Source of the DNA: Pectobacterium punjabense
GTDB lineage: Bacteria > Pseudomonadota > Gammaproteobacteria > Enterobacterales > Enterobacteriaceae
Direction: 5' to 3'
DNA length: 64,000 bases
NCBI RefSeq assembly: GCF_012427845.1
Contig: NZ_CP038498.1
Location: forward strand, 4,712,001 to 4,776,000
A program made the translations under genes and the position numbers. A model generated the notes under the pieces. The model did not search any database. It worked only from the letters and a program-made list of their open reading frames with translations, and had not been told where the DNA came from. This document shows positions 1-13,839 of this stretch, in pieces. Position 1 is the stretch's first letter; every line of letters starts with the position of its first letter.

Positions 1-606
1 CTGAGCCGTTTTTTCACCCACACCAGGCACACCGGGAATGTTATCCGATGCATCTCCCATCAACGCGAGGAAATCGATAATCAGCTCAGGAGGAATACCG
101 TATTTATCACACACTTCCTGTGGGCCAAGAATGGTGTTGTTCATGGTGTTAATGAGCGTCACGCTCGGCGTTACAAGCTGTGCCATATCTTTATCGCCGG
201 TACTAATCAGCACCGACTTACCCGCTTTTTCCGCCTGCACCGCGAGTGTACCAATGACATCGTCCGCTTCTACACCAGAAACAGCCAAAAGCGGCAACCC
301 CATTGCTTTCACCATATTATGCAGAGGTTCTATCTGTTCGCGTAGATCCTCCGGCATAGGTGGGCGGTGAGCTTTATAGTTTTCGAACAGCTCATCGCGA
401 AACGTTTTCCCTTTCGCATCAAAAACAACGGCAACGTGGCTGGGGCTATATTGCAGCAGCAAACTGCGTAGCATATTCAGTACGCCATACATTGCACCGG
501 TTGCTTCTCCCGCGCTGTTTGTTAACGGTGGGAAAGCGTGATACGCACGATACAAATAGGATGAACCGTCTACCAGTATTAAAGGGTTTTCTGCAATCTG
601 AGCCAT
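1..606 (-). CDS. polA: DNA polymerase I, N-terminal 202 residues (cut by window edge)
   Basis: This is the 5' end of the gene for DNA polymerase I, which removes RNA primers and fills gaps during replication and repair. Reading from the ATG at 606 gives 202 codons with no stop before base 1. The visible part is the 5'-3' exonuclease (FEN-like) domain. It has a metal-binding aspartate in the [11 protein letters not shown] stretch, acidic EADD and [10 protein letters not shown] motifs, and a C-terminal [15 protein letters not shown] helix-hairpin-helix that binds DNA. The 3'-5' proofreading-like and polymerase domains must lie beyond the left edge. In E. coli, yihF and yihG lie between dsbA and polA; here only a non-coding gap separates them. 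Confidence 0.97.
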   Translation of the reverse strand, partial: MAQIAENPLILVDGSSYLYRAYHAFPPLTNSAGEATGAMYGVLNMLRSLLLQYSPSHVAVVFDAKGKTFRDELFENYKAHRPPMPEDLREQIEPLHNMVKAMGLPLLAVSGVEADDVIGTLAVQAEKAGKSVLISTGDKDMAQLVTPSVTLINTMNNTILGPQEVCDKYGIPPELIIDFLALMGDASDNIPGVPGVGEKTAQ

Positions 607-990
607 AGCCTGCCGTGATCGTTGTTAGTCTGTCATAGCGCTAAGCATGCCATAGGTCAGAGAAAGAGACGATCCTTAACGTAAGATATCGGTTGATTTT
701 GCATGGAGCATCGCAAGATTTTCCTGTGGATAACTTTGTGAATAGTTTTATTTTCGTAATTATTAATTTATCCATTTGTCTAATGGATTTATTTAATCAT
801 TATAAATTTCATAAAGTTACAATATAAATTGTTTGTTTTTGATGCATGGCAAACCGTCATCTAATTTGTGGATATAAACAAAAAGATAAATAGATATTGT
901 AGGTGGTGAGATATAAAAGATAAGGGAGTGAACAGCTTGAAGTATAACGGGTATAGGCCATGCGGTTAACCCGCATGGCCTATTAAGTGA
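607..990. other. AT-rich intergenic region between dsbA and polA
   Basis: This 384-base gap has no convincing open frame on either strand. It should hold the polA promoter, since polA starts at 606 and reads leftward. It is very AT-rich between about 720 and 910. The only clear structure is the perfect inverted repeat at 953-983, just after the dsbA stop. No trace of yihF or yihG coding sequence was recognised. Confidence 0.6.
953..983 (-). terminator. perfect inverted repeat downstream of dsbA, probable terminator or mRNA end
   Basis: A 13-bp perfect stem (953-965 with 971-983) with a five-base loop lies 8 bases past the dsbA stop. On the minus strand no strong T-run follows, so it is not a textbook intrinsic terminator. 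It may instead stabilise the 3' end of the dsbA transcript. Confidence 0.55.
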
Positions 991-1614
991 TTACTTTTTA
1001 GTAATGAGGAATTTCACCACATCAGCATACTGTTTTACGTAAGCGTCCATTGAGCTAGTATCAAGACCATCGTTCTTGATCATATATTTGCCATTAACGA
1101 ACATCGCTGGAACACCACGTAATTGTAAATCTGCAGCCGCTTTTTCTTGTTGGGCAACCAGAGATTTCACAACAAAACTGTTCAGGGCACCATCAAATTC
1201 TTCCGCACTCACACCAGCTTTTACAAAGACAGCGCGAATATCTTCCGGTTTTTGTACGGTCTGTGTTTTCTGGACGGCATCAAACATCAGCGGGGTAATT
1301 TTATCTTCCACACCCAGCGCCATGGCCACAGCCCAAGCCTGCGTCAGGTTTTTACCCAATGGGCCCAAGAAGTCCACATGATAACGCGTCATCTTCACTC
1401 CCTCCGGCAGCGCTTTTTTTACTGCATCCGGGACATGGTAAACTTGTTCAAATTGATAGCAGTGCGGACAATAGAATGAGAAGAACTCGAGAACCTGAGG
1501 CTCTTGGGTTGCAGGTTTATCTAATTCTACATATTGTTTACCGTCAGAAAATTCTGCAGCAGAAGCACTAAATGCCAGAACGACGCCAATCAGCGCAAGC
1601 CATAATCTTTTCAT
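991..1614 (-). CDS. dsbA: periplasmic thiol:disulfide oxidoreductase DsbA
   Basis: DsbA inserts disulfide bonds into proteins newly exported to the periplasm and is re-oxidised by DsbB. The 207-residue product has a 19-residue Sec signal peptide ending in SASA. The thioredoxin-fold active site CPHC is at residues 49-52 of the precursor, equal to Cys30 and Cys33 of the mature protein, and the cis-proline loop GVPAMF is present. The start at 1614 is chosen over an in-frame ATG at 1632 because a GGAGAG ribosome site overlaps the upstream codon and is well spaced for 1614. The gene directly follows srkA with a 24-base gap, as in E. coli, where srkA-dsbA are co-transcribed and Cpx-responsive. In soft-rot bacteria DsbA is needed for secreted pectinases (family knowledge). 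Confidence 0.97.
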   Translation of the reverse strand: MKRLWLALIGVVLAFSASAAEFSDGKQYVELDKPATQEPQVLEFFSFYCPHCYQFEQVYHVPDAVKKALPEGVKMTRYHVDFLGPLGKNLTQAWAVAMALGVEDKITPLMFDAVQKTQTVQKPEDIRAVFVKAGVSAEEFDGALNSFVVKSLVAQQEKAAADLQLRGVPAMFVNGKYMIKNDGLDTSSMDAYVKQYADVVKFLITKK

Positions 1615-1638
1615 AAATTTAACTCTCTCCATTTAATT

Positions 1639-2625
1639 TCAGTACATGGGCATCAGTTGTAGAGGAGGCTCCTGCAACAGCTGAGTTTGTCCAATAAATA
1701 TTGCCGTTTGCTTCAACCAAAAATCGGCATCCGTCATCCAAGGGAAATTTTTCGGAAAAGCAGGGTCTTCCCAACGACGCGCAACCCAAGCCAGATAATA
1801 AACCTGTCGCATCGCACGAAGAGGCTCAATCAACGCCAGTTCTTTCTCCTGAAAATCCGAAAATTCACTATAAGCCTCTAATAAGATATCCAATTGAATA
1901 CGTTGTTCACGGCGGTCGCCATGCAACAGCATCCATAAATCCTGTATTGCCGGGCCATTGCGAGCATCGTCCAAATCAACAAATAGCGGGCCATCACGCC
2001 ACAAAATATTTCCTGGGTGACAATCCCCATGCAGACGCAATGGACGCCAGTCGCTGTGCCAATAAGTTTCAACTGTATCAATCAGTTGACGGGTTGCCTG
2101 TAAAAAATTATGTCGATGTATTTTCGGTATTAGCGGACACGTCTCCAGCAACCGATAAGGTTCATGCAAATATTCATTTACCCCGATCGTCGGTCGCTCG
2201 GTGAATAACGATTTCTGCCCCGTCTGGTGAATGCGTCCAAGAAAACGACCGACCCACTCTAGCTGATCTTCATTATCCATCTCATACTGCCGCCCCCCCA
2301 TACTAGGGAATACGGCAAAATGAAATCCGTCATAAACATTCAGCGTCTGTCCATTAAGAAAAACAGGCGCGACGATAGGCACTTCATCTTCTGCCAATTG
2401 TTGGGCAAAAATGTGTTCTTCCACAATTTGCGCCGCACTCCACCGTTCCGGCCGATAAAATTTCACCACGAATCGTTTACGATCTTCATCAGCGAATTGA
2501 TACACCCGGTTTTCATAGCTGTTTAATGCCGTCAGACCGGAGTCAACGCGCAGACCGACATCCAACAAGGCATCCACGATCAAATCTGGGAACAGTGTCT
2601 GGAAATTAAATACCGAGCTATTCAT
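1639..2625 (-). CDS. srkA: stress response serine/threonine kinase SrkA (YihE/RdoA)
   Basis: This is a 328-residue cytoplasmic protein kinase of the APH/choline-kinase fold that protects stressed cells. It matches E. coli SrkA end to end, including the C-terminal EPPLQLMPMY. Kinase motifs are visible: the RFVVKFYRPERW lysine region, the catalytic LHGDCHPGNILW loop and the metal-binding VDLDDARNGP. The ATG at 2625 gives the same length as the E. coli protein; a GTG three codons upstream (2634) is also in frame. It lies upstream of dsbA in the same direction and is probably co-transcribed with it. Confidence 0.95.
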   Translation of the reverse strand: MNSSVFNFQTLFPDLIVDALLDVGLRVDSGLTALNSYENRVYQFADEDRKRFVVKFYRPERWSAAQIVEEHIFAQQLAEDEVPIVAPVFLNGQTLNVYDGFHFAVFPSMGGRQYEMDNEDQLEWVGRFLGRIHQTGQKSLFTERPTIGVNEYLHEPYRLLETCPLIPKIHRHNFLQATRQLIDTVETYWHSDWRPLRLHGDCHPGNILWRDGPLFVDLDDARNGPAIQDLWMLLHGDRREQRIQLDILLEAYSEFSDFQEKELALIEPLRAMRQVYYLAWVARRWEDPAFPKNFPWMTDADFWLKQTAIFIGQTQLLQEPPLQLMPMY

Positions 2626-2703
2626 CGCGACCACAAATGGCCTGAGGCGGCATCAGATATACGCGTAAAATAGTTAGCATCATGAACGTGTTATTTCTTT
2701 TCA

Positions 2704-2973
2704 CTAGTCTTTAATAACCCCACGGGCACGCAGCAAAGCGGTTTTGAAATCTTCCTCGTAGTCTTTCTTTAGACCAGGAATGACTTGTTCTTTATCTGCA
2801 TCACGCATTTTCAGATGGTAAATAAGGATATCATCAGTTAGTTCGTTTAACTGCCCCTCGAACCCCGCCTCCTGTGCAAGGTTTTGTAAAAATTGCACTA
2901 GGTTTAAATCGGGCTCTTTTTGCCAGGCTGGATGCAGCAGCTCTATCAGCTCATTAACACGGTGACATTTCAT
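2704..2973 (-). CDS. yihD: YihD family protein (DUF1040)
   Basis: A small acidic cytoplasmic protein of 89 residues that matches YihD of enterobacteria along its length (for example [18 protein letters not shown]). No function is established. The start is supported by an AAGGAG site seven bases before the ATG. It lies upstream of srkA-dsbA in the same direction, the conserved enterobacterial arrangement. The 78-base gap to srkA leaves open whether it shares their transcript. Confidence 0.92.
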   Translation of the reverse strand: MKCHRVNELIELLHPAWQKEPDLNLVQFLQNLAQEAGFEGQLNELTDDILIYHLKMRDADKEQVIPGLKKDYEEDFKTALLRARGVIKD

Positions 2974-3185
2974 TTTTTTCTCCTTAAAAACGGTTTGTAC
3001 TCAATAAATTTCAAGAAGTAGAAAACAGCTTGAGTAATGTTGAATATATAGCGATAAAAATAACAGCCTTGCGCACATGAGGAAAGAACTTGGTCTTCGG
3101 TGAAAGTTTTCAGAGAATAATGTATGGTTCCTCCCTCATAAGCTTTCGTATAAAGAAAAGTGGGCATAGATAATTGGGAAGTGAA

Positions 3186-3749
3186 ATGATTACAGGCGTT
3201 ATTCTCGCGGGCGGACGTGCAACGCGCATGGGCGGGCATGATAAAGGTCTGATAACACTAAACGGTGTAGCACTATATCAACACGCCCTGTCTCGGCTTA
3301 GAACACAGGTTGACGAGGTCATTATCAGCGCCAACCGCAATCAGGATGTATATGCACAAAGCGGGTGCCGCATTATTGGTGACGTTGATACAACCTTTCC
3401 AGGCCCGCTGGCTGGCATCCTGAGTGGATTACATGCATCTACGTCCGAATGGGTGGTATTCGTCCCTTGTGATGTCCCGGCCTTCCCTATCGACTTGGTA
3501 CACCGCTTATGGCAAGCACGTGGGGAAGCCAATGCCGCTTATGTGACCGATGGGGAACGTTCGCATCCCACATTACTCTTAATCAATAAAAGCCTCATTG
3601 AACCATTGGAAACTTATCTGCATCTAGGAAACCGTAAATTAATGCTATTTATGGAACAGGTTCGGGCAAAAACCGTTTCATTTAGCGATCAACCAGGAGC
3701 CTTTCGCAATATGAATTCTCCTGAAGATTTATCTAACTGGGAGGATTAG
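3186..3749 (+). CDS. mobA: molybdenum cofactor guanylyltransferase MobA
   Basis: MobA joins GMP from GTP to molybdopterin-Mo to form the guanine dinucleotide cofactor used by DMSO-reductase-type enzymes. The 187-residue product begins with the nucleotidyltransferase signature GVILAGGRATRMGG and carries the PCDVPAFP metal-binding segment and a DGERSHPTL motif. The ATG at 3186 follows a GGGAAG ribosome site; an in-frame TTG at 3174 lies too far upstream. It is followed by mobB after four bases, as in E. coli, and is divergent from yihD. Confidence 0.95.
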   Translation: MITGVILAGGRATRMGGHDKGLITLNGVALYQHALSRLRTQVDEVIISANRNQDVYAQSGCRIIGDVDTTFPGPLAGILSGLHASTSEWVVFVPCDVPAFPIDLVHRLWQARGEANAAYVTDGERSHPTLLLINKSLIEPLETYLHLGNRKLMLFMEQVRAKTVSFSDQPGAFRNMNSPEDLSNWED

Positions 3750-3753
3750 CACA

Positions 3754-4275
3754 GTGAATTCTAAACGCCTCCCCTTGCTCGCAATCGTTGCTTACAGCGG
3801 TACAGGTAAAACAACATTACTCAAACACGTCATCCCTCTACTAACTAACCATGGCGTTCGAGTCGGGTTAATTAAACATACACATCATCGGATGGATATT
3901 GATACACCAGGTAAAGATAGCTACGAGCTACGTAAGGCGGGTGCGACACAGACTATGGTCGCTAGCAGCGAAAGGTGGGCGTTGATGACGGAAACGCCTG
4001 AGCAGAAAGAACCCAATATTTATGATTTGGCAGGAAAAATGGATGCATCAACTCTCGATCTGGTTCTGGTTGAGGGTTTTAAACACGAAAAGATCGCTAA
4101 AATAGCCTTATTTCGTCAATCGTTGGGCAGAGAGTTGCATGATTTGATCGATGAATATGTCATCGCGATTGCGACAGACTCTGAGACAGATACCATACTT
4201 CCAATGCTCGATATCAATCAGCCAGAACAGGTGGCTAATTTTATCCACCAATGGCTTCAAAATAGCCGTCGATAA
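3754..4275 (+). CDS. mobB: molybdopterin-guanine dinucleotide biosynthesis adaptor MobB
   Basis: MobB is a GTP-binding accessory protein that acts with MobA; in E. coli it is helpful but not essential. The 173-residue product has a P-loop near the N-terminus (AYSGTGKTTLL) and the family motif IKHTHHRMDIDTPGKDS. Translation starts at GTG 3754, four bases after the mobA stop, so the pair is probably translationally coupled. It runs toward the rRNA operon, whose terminator hairpin at 4341-4370 may also stop mobB transcripts. Confidence 0.93.
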   Translation: MNSKRLPLLAIVAYSGTGKTTLLKHVIPLLTNHGVRVGLIKHTHHRMDIDTPGKDSYELRKAGATQTMVASSERWALMTETPEQKEPNIYDLAGKMDASTLDLVLVEGFKHEKIAKIALFRQSLGRELHDLIDEYVIAIATDSETDTILPMLDINQPEQVANFIHQWLQNSRR

Positions 4276-4340
4276 CCTGCTTATCGGCGGTCTTCGCCAC
4301 GGGATACGCGTAAATAAGTACTCTCCGCAACGCGCACAGC

Positions 4341-4370
4341 AAAAAGCCCTCGTCTTTCGACGAGGGCTTT
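4341..4370 (-). terminator. rRNA operon intrinsic terminator
   Basis: A 12-bp perfect stem (4343-4354 with 4359-4370) with a TTTC loop, followed on the minus strand by a run of five T, lies just past the 5S gene. The GCCCTCGTC stem resembles rrn T1 terminators. The hairpin could also act on mobB from the other side, where the T-run is weaker. Confidence 0.93.
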
Positions 4371-4381
4371 CCACTTGTTTG

Positions 4382-4501
4382 ATGCCTGGCAGTTCCCTAC
4401 TCTCACATGGGGAAGCCCCACACTACCATCGGCGCTACGGCGTTTCACTTCTGAGTTCGGCATGGGGTCAGGTGGGACCACCGCGCTATCGCCGCCAGGC
4501 A
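4382..4501 (-). rRNA. rrf: 5S ribosomal RNA
   Basis: This 120-nt gene is the complement of the enterobacterial 5S sequence, with ends that pair (TGCCTGGC at the 5' end, GCCAGGCA at the 3' end) and the conserved CCCATGCCGAACTC segment. It is the last gene of the rRNA operon. No tRNA follows it before the terminator. Confidence 0.98.
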
Positions 4502-4633
4502 AATTCTGTTTCATTCCAACCGTTATGCTCTACTTTTCTTTTGTATCGCACAACCATCAGAACCAATCTTCGAACAAGCTGAATATCGTTCTCTATGAGT
4601 CTTTCATCACCCACAAAACACCTTCGGTGTTGT

Positions 4634-7541
<2,908 letters not shown>

Positions 7542-7684
7542 TCACAACCCGAAGATGTTTCTTTCGATTCATCATCGCGCTGCGATTATTTGAGAGACTC
7601 ATTGACAGACTGATTCACCACGACACACCCGAAGGCCGTCATGCATGTTCAGCTGTCATGTTTCAATTTTCAGCTTGTTCCAGA

Positions 7685-7697
7685 TTGTTAAAGAGCA
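7685..7697 (-). promoter_or_regulatory. boxA antitermination site in the 16S-23S spacer
   Basis: The minus strand reads TGCTCTTTAACAA, the boxA consensus bound by NusB-NusE to form the rRNA antitermination complex. It lies between tRNA-Glu and 23S, where the second boxA of enterobacterial rrn operons is found. Confidence 0.9.
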
Positions 7698-7768
7698 ATA
7701 TCGTAAACATGACTCCGAAGAATCATCTTTAAGATATTCATGATAATGTCTTTCACTCATTATCGGAT

Positions 7769-7844
7769 TGGCGTCCCCAAGGGGATTCGAACCCCTGTTA
7801 CAGCCGTGAAAGGGCAGTGTCCTAGGCCTCTAGACGATGGGGAC
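7769..7844 (-). tRNA. gltT: tRNA-Glu (anticodon TTC)
   Basis: A 76-nt tRNA with encoded CCA lies in the 16S-23S spacer. The acceptor arm is GTCCCCA paired with TGGGGAC. The anticodon TTC is complementary to bases 7808-7810. The T arm contains GGTTCGAATCC. It is the only tRNA in the spacer, as in the glutamate-type rRNA operons (rrnB, C, E, G) of E. coli. The paralogue letter cannot be decided from sequence. Confidence 0.96.
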
Positions 7845-7984
7845 ACGAAAAATCCGTACCGAATTAAAAATCCGGCACTATCGCGTCAGCATGAGTTAAC
7901 ACTCATTACATCAACAGGTGCGCTTGCTCAGTATTTTCATCAGACAATCTGTGTGAGCACTTCACTTAACACACATCTTCTTGG

Positions 7985-9525
<1,541 letters not shown>

Positions 9526-9675
9526 AAGATTTGTTTGATTTGCTGAACTCGTCAGCGATGCTCAAAGAATTAAAACTGTTTATTCGTAATGAATTTACTG
9601 TTGTTCACTCTTCAAGACTTTTTTATATCGTTAAGATACGGTCTTGTGAGTGCCCACACAGATTGTCTGATTATA

Positions 9676-9688
9676 TTGTTAAAGAGCA
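9676..9688 (-). promoter_or_regulatory. boxA antitermination site in the rRNA leader
   Basis: The minus strand reads TGCTCTTTAACAA in the leader between promoter P2 and 16S. A boxC-like TCTGTGTGGGC follows about 15 bases downstream, near 9651-9661. This is the usual leader arrangement of enterobacterial rRNA operons. Confidence 0.9.
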
Positions 9689-9718
9689 GTGCCACTTCTA
9701 CGGTGGCGCGGGCTGCAT

Positions 9719-9746
9719 ATACTATGCCAATCCGCTTTAAAGTCAA
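9719..9746 (-). promoter_or_regulatory. rRNA operon promoter P2
   Basis: The minus strand shows TTGACT (9741-9746), a 16-base spacer and TAGTAT (9719-9724). The GC-rich stretch after the -10 resembles E. coli rrn P2. Confidence 0.85.
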
Positions 9747-9824
9747 GTCATTACTGACCGTCTTTATTAAATCTTTTTCTGTCACCCCAACCGCGTGTCG
9801 CTGTTGCCGTGTCAGTGGAGGCGC

Positions 9825-9852
9825 ATTATAGGGACTTCTCGGCGGCTGACAA
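9825..9852 (-). promoter_or_regulatory. rRNA operon promoter P1
   Basis: The minus strand shows TTGTCA (9847-9852), a 16-base spacer and a perfect TATAAT (9825-9830) followed by a GCGCC discriminator. This is the hallmark of stringently controlled rrn P1 promoters. Upstream of it (about 9853-9952) lies an AT-rich stretch with an A-run on the minus strand, suited to an UP element and Fis sites. Confidence 0.92.
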
Positions 9853-9952
9853 GTGCTAAATGCAAAATAATTTCTGAGTGGTTTTTTTTTCAGCAAAGCG
9901 TATTAAAAGACGGCGTTATGCCGGATTTTTCAGCGTTTTCTTAGCCAAAATC

Positions 9953-10948
9953 TTACCGAACTGACTGACGTACCATTAATTCCGGCGTCAGCACCAACAC
10001 ATTCGGTTCAGTATTTGGATGTTCCAGACGATACAGCAGCGTATCGACTGCTAATTCGCCGAGCTCGTCCTTTGGTTGATGAACCGTAGTGAGAGGCGGA
10101 GACATATAGCGAGCGAGTTCAATATCATCGTAACCAATAACCGCCATGTCTTGAGGGATTGAAAGCCCCGCCTGATAAAGAGCGTGGTAAACACCCACAG
10201 CCATTGCATCGTTACTGGTGAACACCGCTTCGGGTTTATCTTCCAGCGCTAATAACTGCTGCATCGCGCGGTAACCTGTTTCAAATTCAAAATCACCAAA
10301 AATCTCATAATCAGCGGGAATGGGTAACCCAGCGAGCTGCATCGCCTGTCGATAACCCTCCAGTCGGTTATAGGCTGTCGTCTTATCTTTCGGCCCCGCA
10401 ATGCAGGCTATCTTTTTATACCCACGAGAAATGAGGTGATTGGTCGCAATCTCTCCACCGAGCAAAGAGTTATCTTTAATAACATCAATAGCGCCTTCAA
10501 AAGGTGCCCAATCCATCATGACCATAGGAACAGAAGGATAGCGGCTCATCATTTCAGGCAAGGGGCGATGGCTTTCAGTGCACATCAGCAATACGCCGTC
10601 GACCCGCTTTTGCAGGAGCGTTTCAAGGCTATGACTCATTCTGTCGCGATCGCCTTCGGTGTTGCACAGAATCAGGCTATAGCCCCGCTCATAACAACAG
10701 CGTTCAACGCCACGCACAACTTCAGCATAAAACGGGTTACTACTGGCTGTGAGCAACATACCGATAGTGCGGGTCTGGTTTATTTTCAGACTTCTGGCCA
10801 GCGCAGATGGCGCATAGTTGAGATCCTCAACGGCCTTCATCACCTTTTCGCGAATGGTATCGCTGACAAAGCGATTGTTATTAATGACGTGAGATACAGT
10901 AGAAGTAGAAACGCCCGCCAAACGGGCGACATCTTTCATGGTGGCCAA
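9953..10948 (-). CDS. rbsR: ribose operon repressor RbsR (LacI family)
   Basis: RbsR represses the ribose operon and is released by ribose. The product has an N-terminal LacI helix-turn-helix ([19 protein letters not shown]) and a periplasmic-binding-protein-like sensor domain. The start is taken as TTG at 10948, giving M-A-T-M-K-D as in E. coli RbsR (331 residues). It follows an AGGGG site and lies four bases after the rbsK stop, which fits translational coupling. The ATG at 10939 is the alternative. It is the last gene of rbsDACBKR. Its likely targets are the palindromes at 15785-15802 and 15863-15878. Confidence 0.94.
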   Translation of the reverse strand: MATMKDVARLAGVSTSTVSHVINNNRFVSDTIREKVMKAVEDLNYAPSALARSLKINQTRTIGMLLTASSNPFYAEVVRGVERCCYERGYSLILCNTEGDRDRMSHSLETLLQKRVDGVLLMCTESHRPLPEMMSRYPSVPMVMMDWAPFEGAIDVIKDNSLLGGEIATNHLISRGYKKIACIAGPKDKTTAYNRLEGYRQAMQLAGLPIPADYEIFGDFEFETGYRAMQQLLALEDKPEAVFTSNDAMAVGVYHALYQAGLSIPQDMAVIGYDDIELARYMSPPLTTVHQPKDELGELAVDTLLYRLEHPNTEPNVLVLTPELMVRQSVR

Positions 10949-10952
10949 AAAA

Positions 10953-11879
10953 TTACCCCTGAGCTTGCAAAAATGCGTCGATCTCTTCTCGCCACGGGAC
11001 AGAAGGTTGAGCACCTCGGCGAGTTACTGCAATCGCAGCCGCAGCATGAGCGAACTTCACAGCAGAAGACATTGGCCGGTTTTCCAGCAAGGCGGTAACC
11101 AACGCACCATTAAAGGTGTCTCCAGCGGCAATAGTATCCACAGCTTTTACGCGATACCCCGGAATACGCTGCCCTTGACCACTTTCACTTAGCCATACGC
11201 CACGGCTACCCAATGTGATAAGAACCGTCTCGATACCTTTATCGTGCAGAACCCGTGCTGCGCGAGCGGCGTCCTCTTCTGTCTCAATCGTAATTCCTGT
11301 CAGGAACTGTGCTTCGGTTTCATTCGGCGTGATCATATTGACCAGCGATAACAGTTCATCAGGCAGTTCACGAGCAGGAGCCGGGTTGAGAATCACTTTA
11401 GTCTGGTGTTCATGTGCCAGTTTAGCTGCCTCAATAACCGTTGCCAACGGCGATTCAAGCTGCATAAGCAATGCAGAAGCATCAATAATGTGTTGCCCAT
11501 GATGATGAAGATAATCAGGCGTCACCGCTGCATTCGCGCCAGCGTTAATTGCGATCATGTTCTCAGCTTCAGCGTTAACAAAAATCAGCGCAACGCCCGT
11601 TGTTTCCCCGGAGATAGCCTCAACGGCAGAAACATCAATATTGTCCTTGGAGAGCTGCTGACAAATGCGAGCGCCGATATCATCTTCTCCGACGCAGGCA
11701 ATAAAGGCGATATCCGCACCACTTCGGCCAGCGGCAACGGCCTGATTAGCGCCTTTCCCGCCGAAAGCGACACTATATTGTTCACCGATCACCGTTTCGC
11801 CCGGGCGGGGAAATTGCTCAAGATTGAGAATATGGTCAGCGTTAATACTGCCCAGCACCACCAGCTTACCCGTTTTCAT
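10953..11879 (-). CDS. rbsK: ribokinase RbsK
   Basis: RbsK phosphorylates ribose to ribose-5-phosphate with ATP, feeding the pentose phosphate pathway. It is a 308-residue PfkB-family sugar kinase with signature 1 near the N-terminus ([13 protein letters not shown]) and signature 2 near the C-terminus containing the catalytic base ([13 protein letters not shown]). The ATG at 11879 matches the E. coli start; the upstream in-frame extension to 11918 is not conserved. It follows rbsB by 71 bases and precedes rbsR by four. Confidence 0.95.
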   Translation of the reverse strand: MKTGKLVVLGSINADHILNLEQFPRPGETVIGEQYSVAFGGKGANQAVAAGRSGADIAFIACVGEDDIGARICQQLSKDNIDVSAVEAISGETTGVALIFVNAEAENMIAINAGANAAVTPDYLHHHGQHIIDASALLMQLESPLATVIEAAKLAHEHQTKVILNPAPARELPDELLSLVNMITPNETEAQFLTGITIETEEDAARAARVLHDKGIETVLITLGSRGVWLSESGQGQRIPGYRVKAVDTIAAGDTFNGALVTALLENRPMSSAVKFAHAAAAIAVTRRGAQPSVPWREEIDAFLQAQG

Positions 11880-11950
11880 TATGTCGAATCCCGCTACGTT
11901 AATAATGCGCCACCACAAACGGGTGGCGCGAGCCCTGCTTTATTCTTTAC

Positions 11951-12838
11951 TTATTTAGCGACCAGCTTCAGGTCAACTGGAATGATGGCCTGCGTTTTTT
12001 CACCTTTCAGCACTTTCGCAGCCGTTTCGATGCCGATTACACCGATCTGGTCTGGACGCTGAGCCACCGTTGCTGCCAGCTTGCCTGACTCAACGGCTTT
12101 CACACCATCTTGGGTACCGTCAAAGCCCACAACCAGCACATCTGTCTTGCCTGCGGTTTGTAATGCACGCAGTGCACCTAACGCCATTTCATCGTTCTGA
12201 GCAAATACCGCCTGAACGTCAGGGTGTGCGGTCAGCAGGTTCTGCATCACGTTCAACCCTTTAGTACGATCGAAATCAGCAGGTTGGCTTGCCAGCATAG
12301 CGAATTTATTTTTCTCAGCAGATTTCATGAAACCCGCCCCACGCTCACGCGCAGCAGAGGTTCCTGCGATCCCTTCCAACTGAATCACCTTGGCACCTTC
12401 ACCCAATTTCTTGGCAATGAAATCACCGGCAACTTTACCGCCGAAAGCGTTATCAGAAGCAACGTGGCTTACGACTTCACCACTGCTAGCGACACGGTCC
12501 AGCGTAATGACCGGGATTTTTGCCTGATTAGCCATTTTAATCGCATTGCCTACTGCATCAGAGTCAGTCGGGTTGATCAGCAATACTTTGGTGCCACGGA
12601 CCGTTAAATCCTGAACGTTAGCCAGTTCTTTCGCAGGGTTATTCTGAGAATCCAGCACAATCAACTCATAGCCCAGTTTGTCAGCTTCTTTCTGCGCCCC
12701 CTCTTTCATAGAAACAAAGAACGGGTTATTCAGCGTAGAAACCACCAGAGCAACCGTATCTTTGGCCAAGGCATTAGCACTGACAGTCGCGCTCAGCGCA
12801 ACAGCGGAAACCAGAGTAGCCAGCTTTTTCATATTCAT
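11951..12838 (-). CDS. rbsB: D-ribose periplasmic binding protein RbsB
   Basis: RbsB captures ribose in the periplasm and delivers it to RbsAC; in enterobacteria it also presents ribose to the Trg chemoreceptor. The 295-residue precursor has a 25-residue Sec signal peptide ending in ANALA and matches E. coli RbsB almost throughout. Ligand-contacting segments are visible ([25 protein letters not shown]). It lies between rbsC and rbsK. The 71-base gap after it may hold an mRNA-processing site that boosts its level. Confidence 0.97.
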   Translation of the reverse strand: MNMKKLATLVSAVALSATVSANALAKDTVALVVSTLNNPFFVSMKEGAQKEADKLGYELIVLDSQNNPAKELANVQDLTVRGTKVLLINPTDSDAVGNAIKMANQAKIPVITLDRVASSGEVVSHVASDNAFGGKVAGDFIAKKLGEGAKVIQLEGIAGTSAARERGAGFMKSAEKNKFAMLASQPADFDRTKGLNVMQNLLTAHPDVQAVFAQNDEMALGALRALQTAGKTDVLVVGFDGTQDGVKAVESGKLAATVAQRPDQIGVIGIETAAKVLKGEKTQAIIPVDLKLVAK

Positions 12839-12863
12839 AACTCAATTCCTGTGTGAATGAAGG

Positions 12864-13832
12864 TTATTTACTGCTTTTGTTATCTACCAGAACCGCCAGC
12901 AAAATGACGACTGCTTTGACAATCATTTGGTAGTAAGAAGAAACACCTAATAAATTCAGTCCATTGTTGAGGAAACCAAGGATAAGTGCGCCGATCAACG
13001 TGCCAACAATACGCCCCTTGCCTCCTGCCAGACTGGTGCCGCCCAATACCACTGCTGCAATGGCATCCAGTTCATACCCTGTACCCGCTGTAGGCTGTGC
13101 AGAGGATAAACGTGCAACTTCAATAATTCCCGCCAGGGCAGACAGCAGCCCGCACAGGGAATAGACAATAATCTTGATTTTATCAACGCTGATACCGGAT
13201 AAGCGGGTTGCGGATTCATTACCACCCAGCGCATAGATATAACGCCCCAGGCGCGTATGGTGCAGCATGTACCAGGTCGCGGCGAAGACGATAGCCATGA
13301 TCCAGATTGGCGTCGGAATCCCCAACGGACGACCGATACCGAACCAGCCAAAAGCATCTGCCACGTCGGAAAAACCCGTATTAACCGGGCTACCGTTGGT
13401 ATAAACCATTGTCACGCCGCGCAGTAACAACATCATGACCAGCGTAGCGATAAATGCCTGCACTTTGCCTTTAGAAACAATGATACCCGTGCCTGCGCCA
13501 ATCAGTGCCCCCAGTGCCAGCGCACCAAATACTGCCACCAGCGCATTCACTTCAAGCCCAACAATGGAAGCCGCGACGGCACCAGTCAGCGCCAACAGTG
13601 AGCCCACCGACAAGTCGATTCCCGAGGTCAAAATCACCAGCGTCATACCGACAGCCATAATGGCGTTTACCGATGTCTGCTGGAGAATATTGAACAGGTT
13701 ATTCAAGGTGAAAAAGTTAGGGCTCATGGCGGAAACAACCGCAATCAGGATCAGGAGCGCGATCAGCGATTTTTGCTCCAGTAACCACTCTTTGCTGAAC
13801 CAGCGTTTTGCCGCGATAGATTGAGAACTCAT
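12864..13832 (-). CDS. rbsC: ribose ABC transporter permease RbsC
   Basis: This is the inner-membrane permease of the ribose importer, 322 residues with many hydrophobic segments and the conserved SGIDLSVGSLLALTGAV and GRIVGTLIGALILGFLNNGL stretches of sugar permeases. The ATG at 13832 has an AGGAG site ten bases upstream and matches the E. coli start; an in-frame extension to 13871 overlaps rbsA and is unlikely. It follows rbsA by seven bases. Confidence 0.96.
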   Translation of the reverse strand: MSSQSIAAKRWFSKEWLLEQKSLIALLILIAVVSAMSPNFFTLNNLFNILQQTSVNAIMAVGMTLVILTSGIDLSVGSLLALTGAVAASIVGLEVNALVAVFGALALGALIGAGTGIIVSKGKVQAFIATLVMMLLLRGVTMVYTNGSPVNTGFSDVADAFGWFGIGRPLGIPTPIWIMAIVFAATWYMLHHTRLGRYIYALGGNESATRLSGISVDKIKIIVYSLCGLLSALAGIIEVARLSSAQPTAGTGYELDAIAAVVLGGTSLAGGKGRIVGTLIGALILGFLNNGLNLLGVSSYYQMIVKAVVILLAVLVDNKSSK

Positions 13833-13839
13833 GTCTGAC

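Noticed and set aside
2970..3239. 89-codon minus-strand frame between yihD and mobA
   Set aside because: It overlaps the mobA start, lacks a ribosome site, and has an implausible composition for a protein; the region is the divergent yihD/mobA control region.
10436..11098. 220-codon plus-strand frame opposite rbsR/rbsK
   Set aside because: It is antisense to two well-supported genes, has no ribosome site of note, and its translation resembles no protein family.
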